Positions 63,266 through 64,000 of a DNA stretch of 64,000 nucleotides are shown here, one piece after another. Both the position numbers and the translations under genes were made by a program. Where the stretch lies: the NCBI RefSeq assembly GCF_036226885.1, contig NZ_CP109027.1, forward strand, positions 3,596,001 to 3,660,000, written 5' to 3'. Below the pieces are notes generated by a model that was not told the DNA's origin, ran no database searches, and was given only the letters and a program-made list of their open reading frames with translations. Every line of letters begins with the position of its first letter. Position 1 is the first letter of the stretch. The stretch comes from Streptomyces sp. NBC_00663. GTDB taxonomy: Bacteria; Actinomycetota; Actinomycetes; Streptomycetales; Streptomycetaceae.

Positions 63266-63350
63266 AGCAAGCACCCCTTCATCCCCACGGCACCGCCGAA
63301 CGGCCCCGCATCCCCAATGTGCCGCCAACGGTGGCGATTTCGGCGCACAG

Positions 63351-63362
63351 TAACGCGCGTAG
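63351..63362. promoter_or_regulatory. TAACGCGCGTAG operator candidate, second BMP gene
   Basis: Same variant as at 62020, located 85 bp upstream of the GTG start; the leader is longer than at the other sites. Confidence 0.6.
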
Positions 63363-63461
63363 AAGGGGAGGGGAACGGGGTTTCTCGTGGCCGTTATCGA
63401 ACCGTGCCGCCATCGGGTTACGTTCGCGAGAACCCGGTTACGCGCGGGTGACACAAGAGGA

Positions 63462-63491
63462 CGAAGGGGCACCAATGGTGGCACCCCTTCG
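63462..63491 (-). terminator. Hairpin downstream of the amidohydrolase gene
   Basis: GAAGGGGCACC and GGTGGCACCCCTTC pair with a small bulge, 29 bp after the stop at 63520. Confidence 0.6.
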
Positions 63492-63519
63492 CAGGATCTT
63501 TCCGGCCCTCAAGTCGCTC

Positions 63520-64000
63520 TCAGGAGGCCGCGTCGAGCAGCGCGGCAGCCGTGAAGAGTTCCACGCCCACGGTGATGGCGGCCTCGTCGGCGTCGAAGTC
63601 CCCCTGGTGGAGGTCGCGCACGGTCCGCTCACCCGGGGTGCGGACGCCGAGCCGCGCCATCGCGCCCGGGACCTGCTCCAGATACCAGGAGAAGTCCTCG
63701 CCCCCGAGGCTCTGCTCGGTGCTCTCGACGGACTCCGCGCCGCGCCGGGTGGTCATGGCGTCCCGCAGCAGCTCCGTCACGTCCGCGTCGTTGACGACGG
63801 GCGGGACGCCCCGGACGTAGTTGATCTCGGACTTGGCGCGGTGCAGGTTGGCGATCTCGTCGATGGCGGCGACGACGATGTCGGGCGCCTGCCGCCAGGT
63901 GTCGGGGTCCAGGCAGCGCACGGTTCCGGACAGTTCGGCGTGCTGCGGGATGACGTTCGGCGCGTGGCCGGATTCGATGCGTCCCCAGGTGACGGCGAGT
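63520..64000 (-). CDS. M20-family amidohydrolase, 5' end missing
   Basis: 160 residues of the C-terminal part are visible; the frame runs off the right edge. Motifs: GHAPNVIPQHAELSGTVRCLD (dimerisation domain of M20D enzymes), then INYVRGVPPVVNDADVT and SLGGEDFSWYLEQVPGAMARLGVR with the conserved Glu-Asp of the second metal region, and a C-terminal DFDADEAAITVGVELF. It would cleave an acyl or aminoacyl amide such as N-acyl amino acids. It is next to the BMP gene on the same strand, separated by about 255 bp. Confidence 0.9.
   Translation of the reverse strand, partial: LAVTWGRIESGHAPNVIPQHAELSGTVRCLDPDTWRQAPDIVVAAIDEIANLHRAKSEINYVRGVPPVVNDADVTELLRDAMTTRRGAESVESTEQSLGGEDFSWYLEQVPGAMARLGVRTPGERTVRDLHQGDFDADEAAITVGVELFTAAALLDAAS

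Noticed and set aside
63440..63450. Seventh operator-like site (TTACGCGCGGGTG)
   Set aside because: Only one half of the palindrome matches and it sits between converging signals, not before a start codon.

Overview
The window is about 72% GC by eye, its codons almost always end in G or C, and GTG starts are frequent. Together with the gene content (afsQ1-afsQ2-sigQ, class III adenylate cyclase cya, the pccB/pccE/accA2 acyl-CoA carboxylase genes, a LysR/MFS pair) this points to a Streptomyces chromosome, in the conserved core rather than an arm. The gene order matches what I remember of the S. coelicolor SCO4884-SCO4940 region; this is memory, not a search. I see no rRNA, tRNA, CRISPR, insertion sequence, prophage or antibiotic cluster.

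Layout. 0-6 kb: end of a FecCD siderophore permease, a zinc alcohol dehydrogenase divergent from an MmyB-type regulator, a monooxygenase-truncated hemoglobin fusion, and a MacB-like export pair. 6-13 kb: a large secreted subtilase, an L,D-transpeptidase lipoprotein, a small sortase-type surface protein and a lipoprotein. 13-19 kb: hutH, a GAF-GGDEF protein, enoyl-CoA hydratase and cya. 19-26 kb: biotin protein ligase, acyl-CoA carboxylase beta and epsilon, a GDSL hydrolase, a 42-residue membrane protein, Maf and the biotinylated alpha subunit; the ligase, carboxyl transferase and biotin carboxylase form one functional set. 26-41 kb: TetR and DeoR regulators, LpdA, purine nucleoside phosphorylase, a phosphosugar mutase, PH-domain membrane proteins, deoC and an aldehyde dehydrogenase with a catalytically empty partner. 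41-49 kb: uridine kinase-like protein, sigQ divergent from afsQ1-afsQ2-lipoprotein, VanZ and PspC proteins, a small secreted protein and adenosine deaminase. 49-54 kb: LysR/MFS, an ECF sigma factor with C-terminal domain, a STAS protein and an AEC transporter. 54-63.5 kb: nucleoside uptake and catabolism on the minus strand (two BMP lipoproteins, ABC ATPase, two permeases, cdd, deoA). The right edge cuts an M20 amidohydrolase.

Main theme. At least ten genes in four blocks over 33 kb form a nucleoside salvage route: import (BMP/ABC), deamination (add, cdd), phosphorolysis (purine nucleoside phosphorylase, deoA), possible pentose mutase, deoC, then aldehyde oxidation. Six promoters in these blocks carry the 12-bp palindrome CTACGCGCGTAG (four exact, two TAACGCGCGTAG) just upstream of the start. 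I infer a shared operator, perhaps for the DeoR-family protein at 28.4 kb. The ABC ATPase behind one of these sites has no ATG, GTG or TTG in frame before its Walker A motif and seems to start at ATC.

Non-coding structure is rich: a dispersed intergenic repeat in seven copies of two types, a 191-bp near-palindrome with perfect 32-bp arms, strong terminators, an AfsQ1 box between sigQ and afsQ1, and several palindromic operator candidates.
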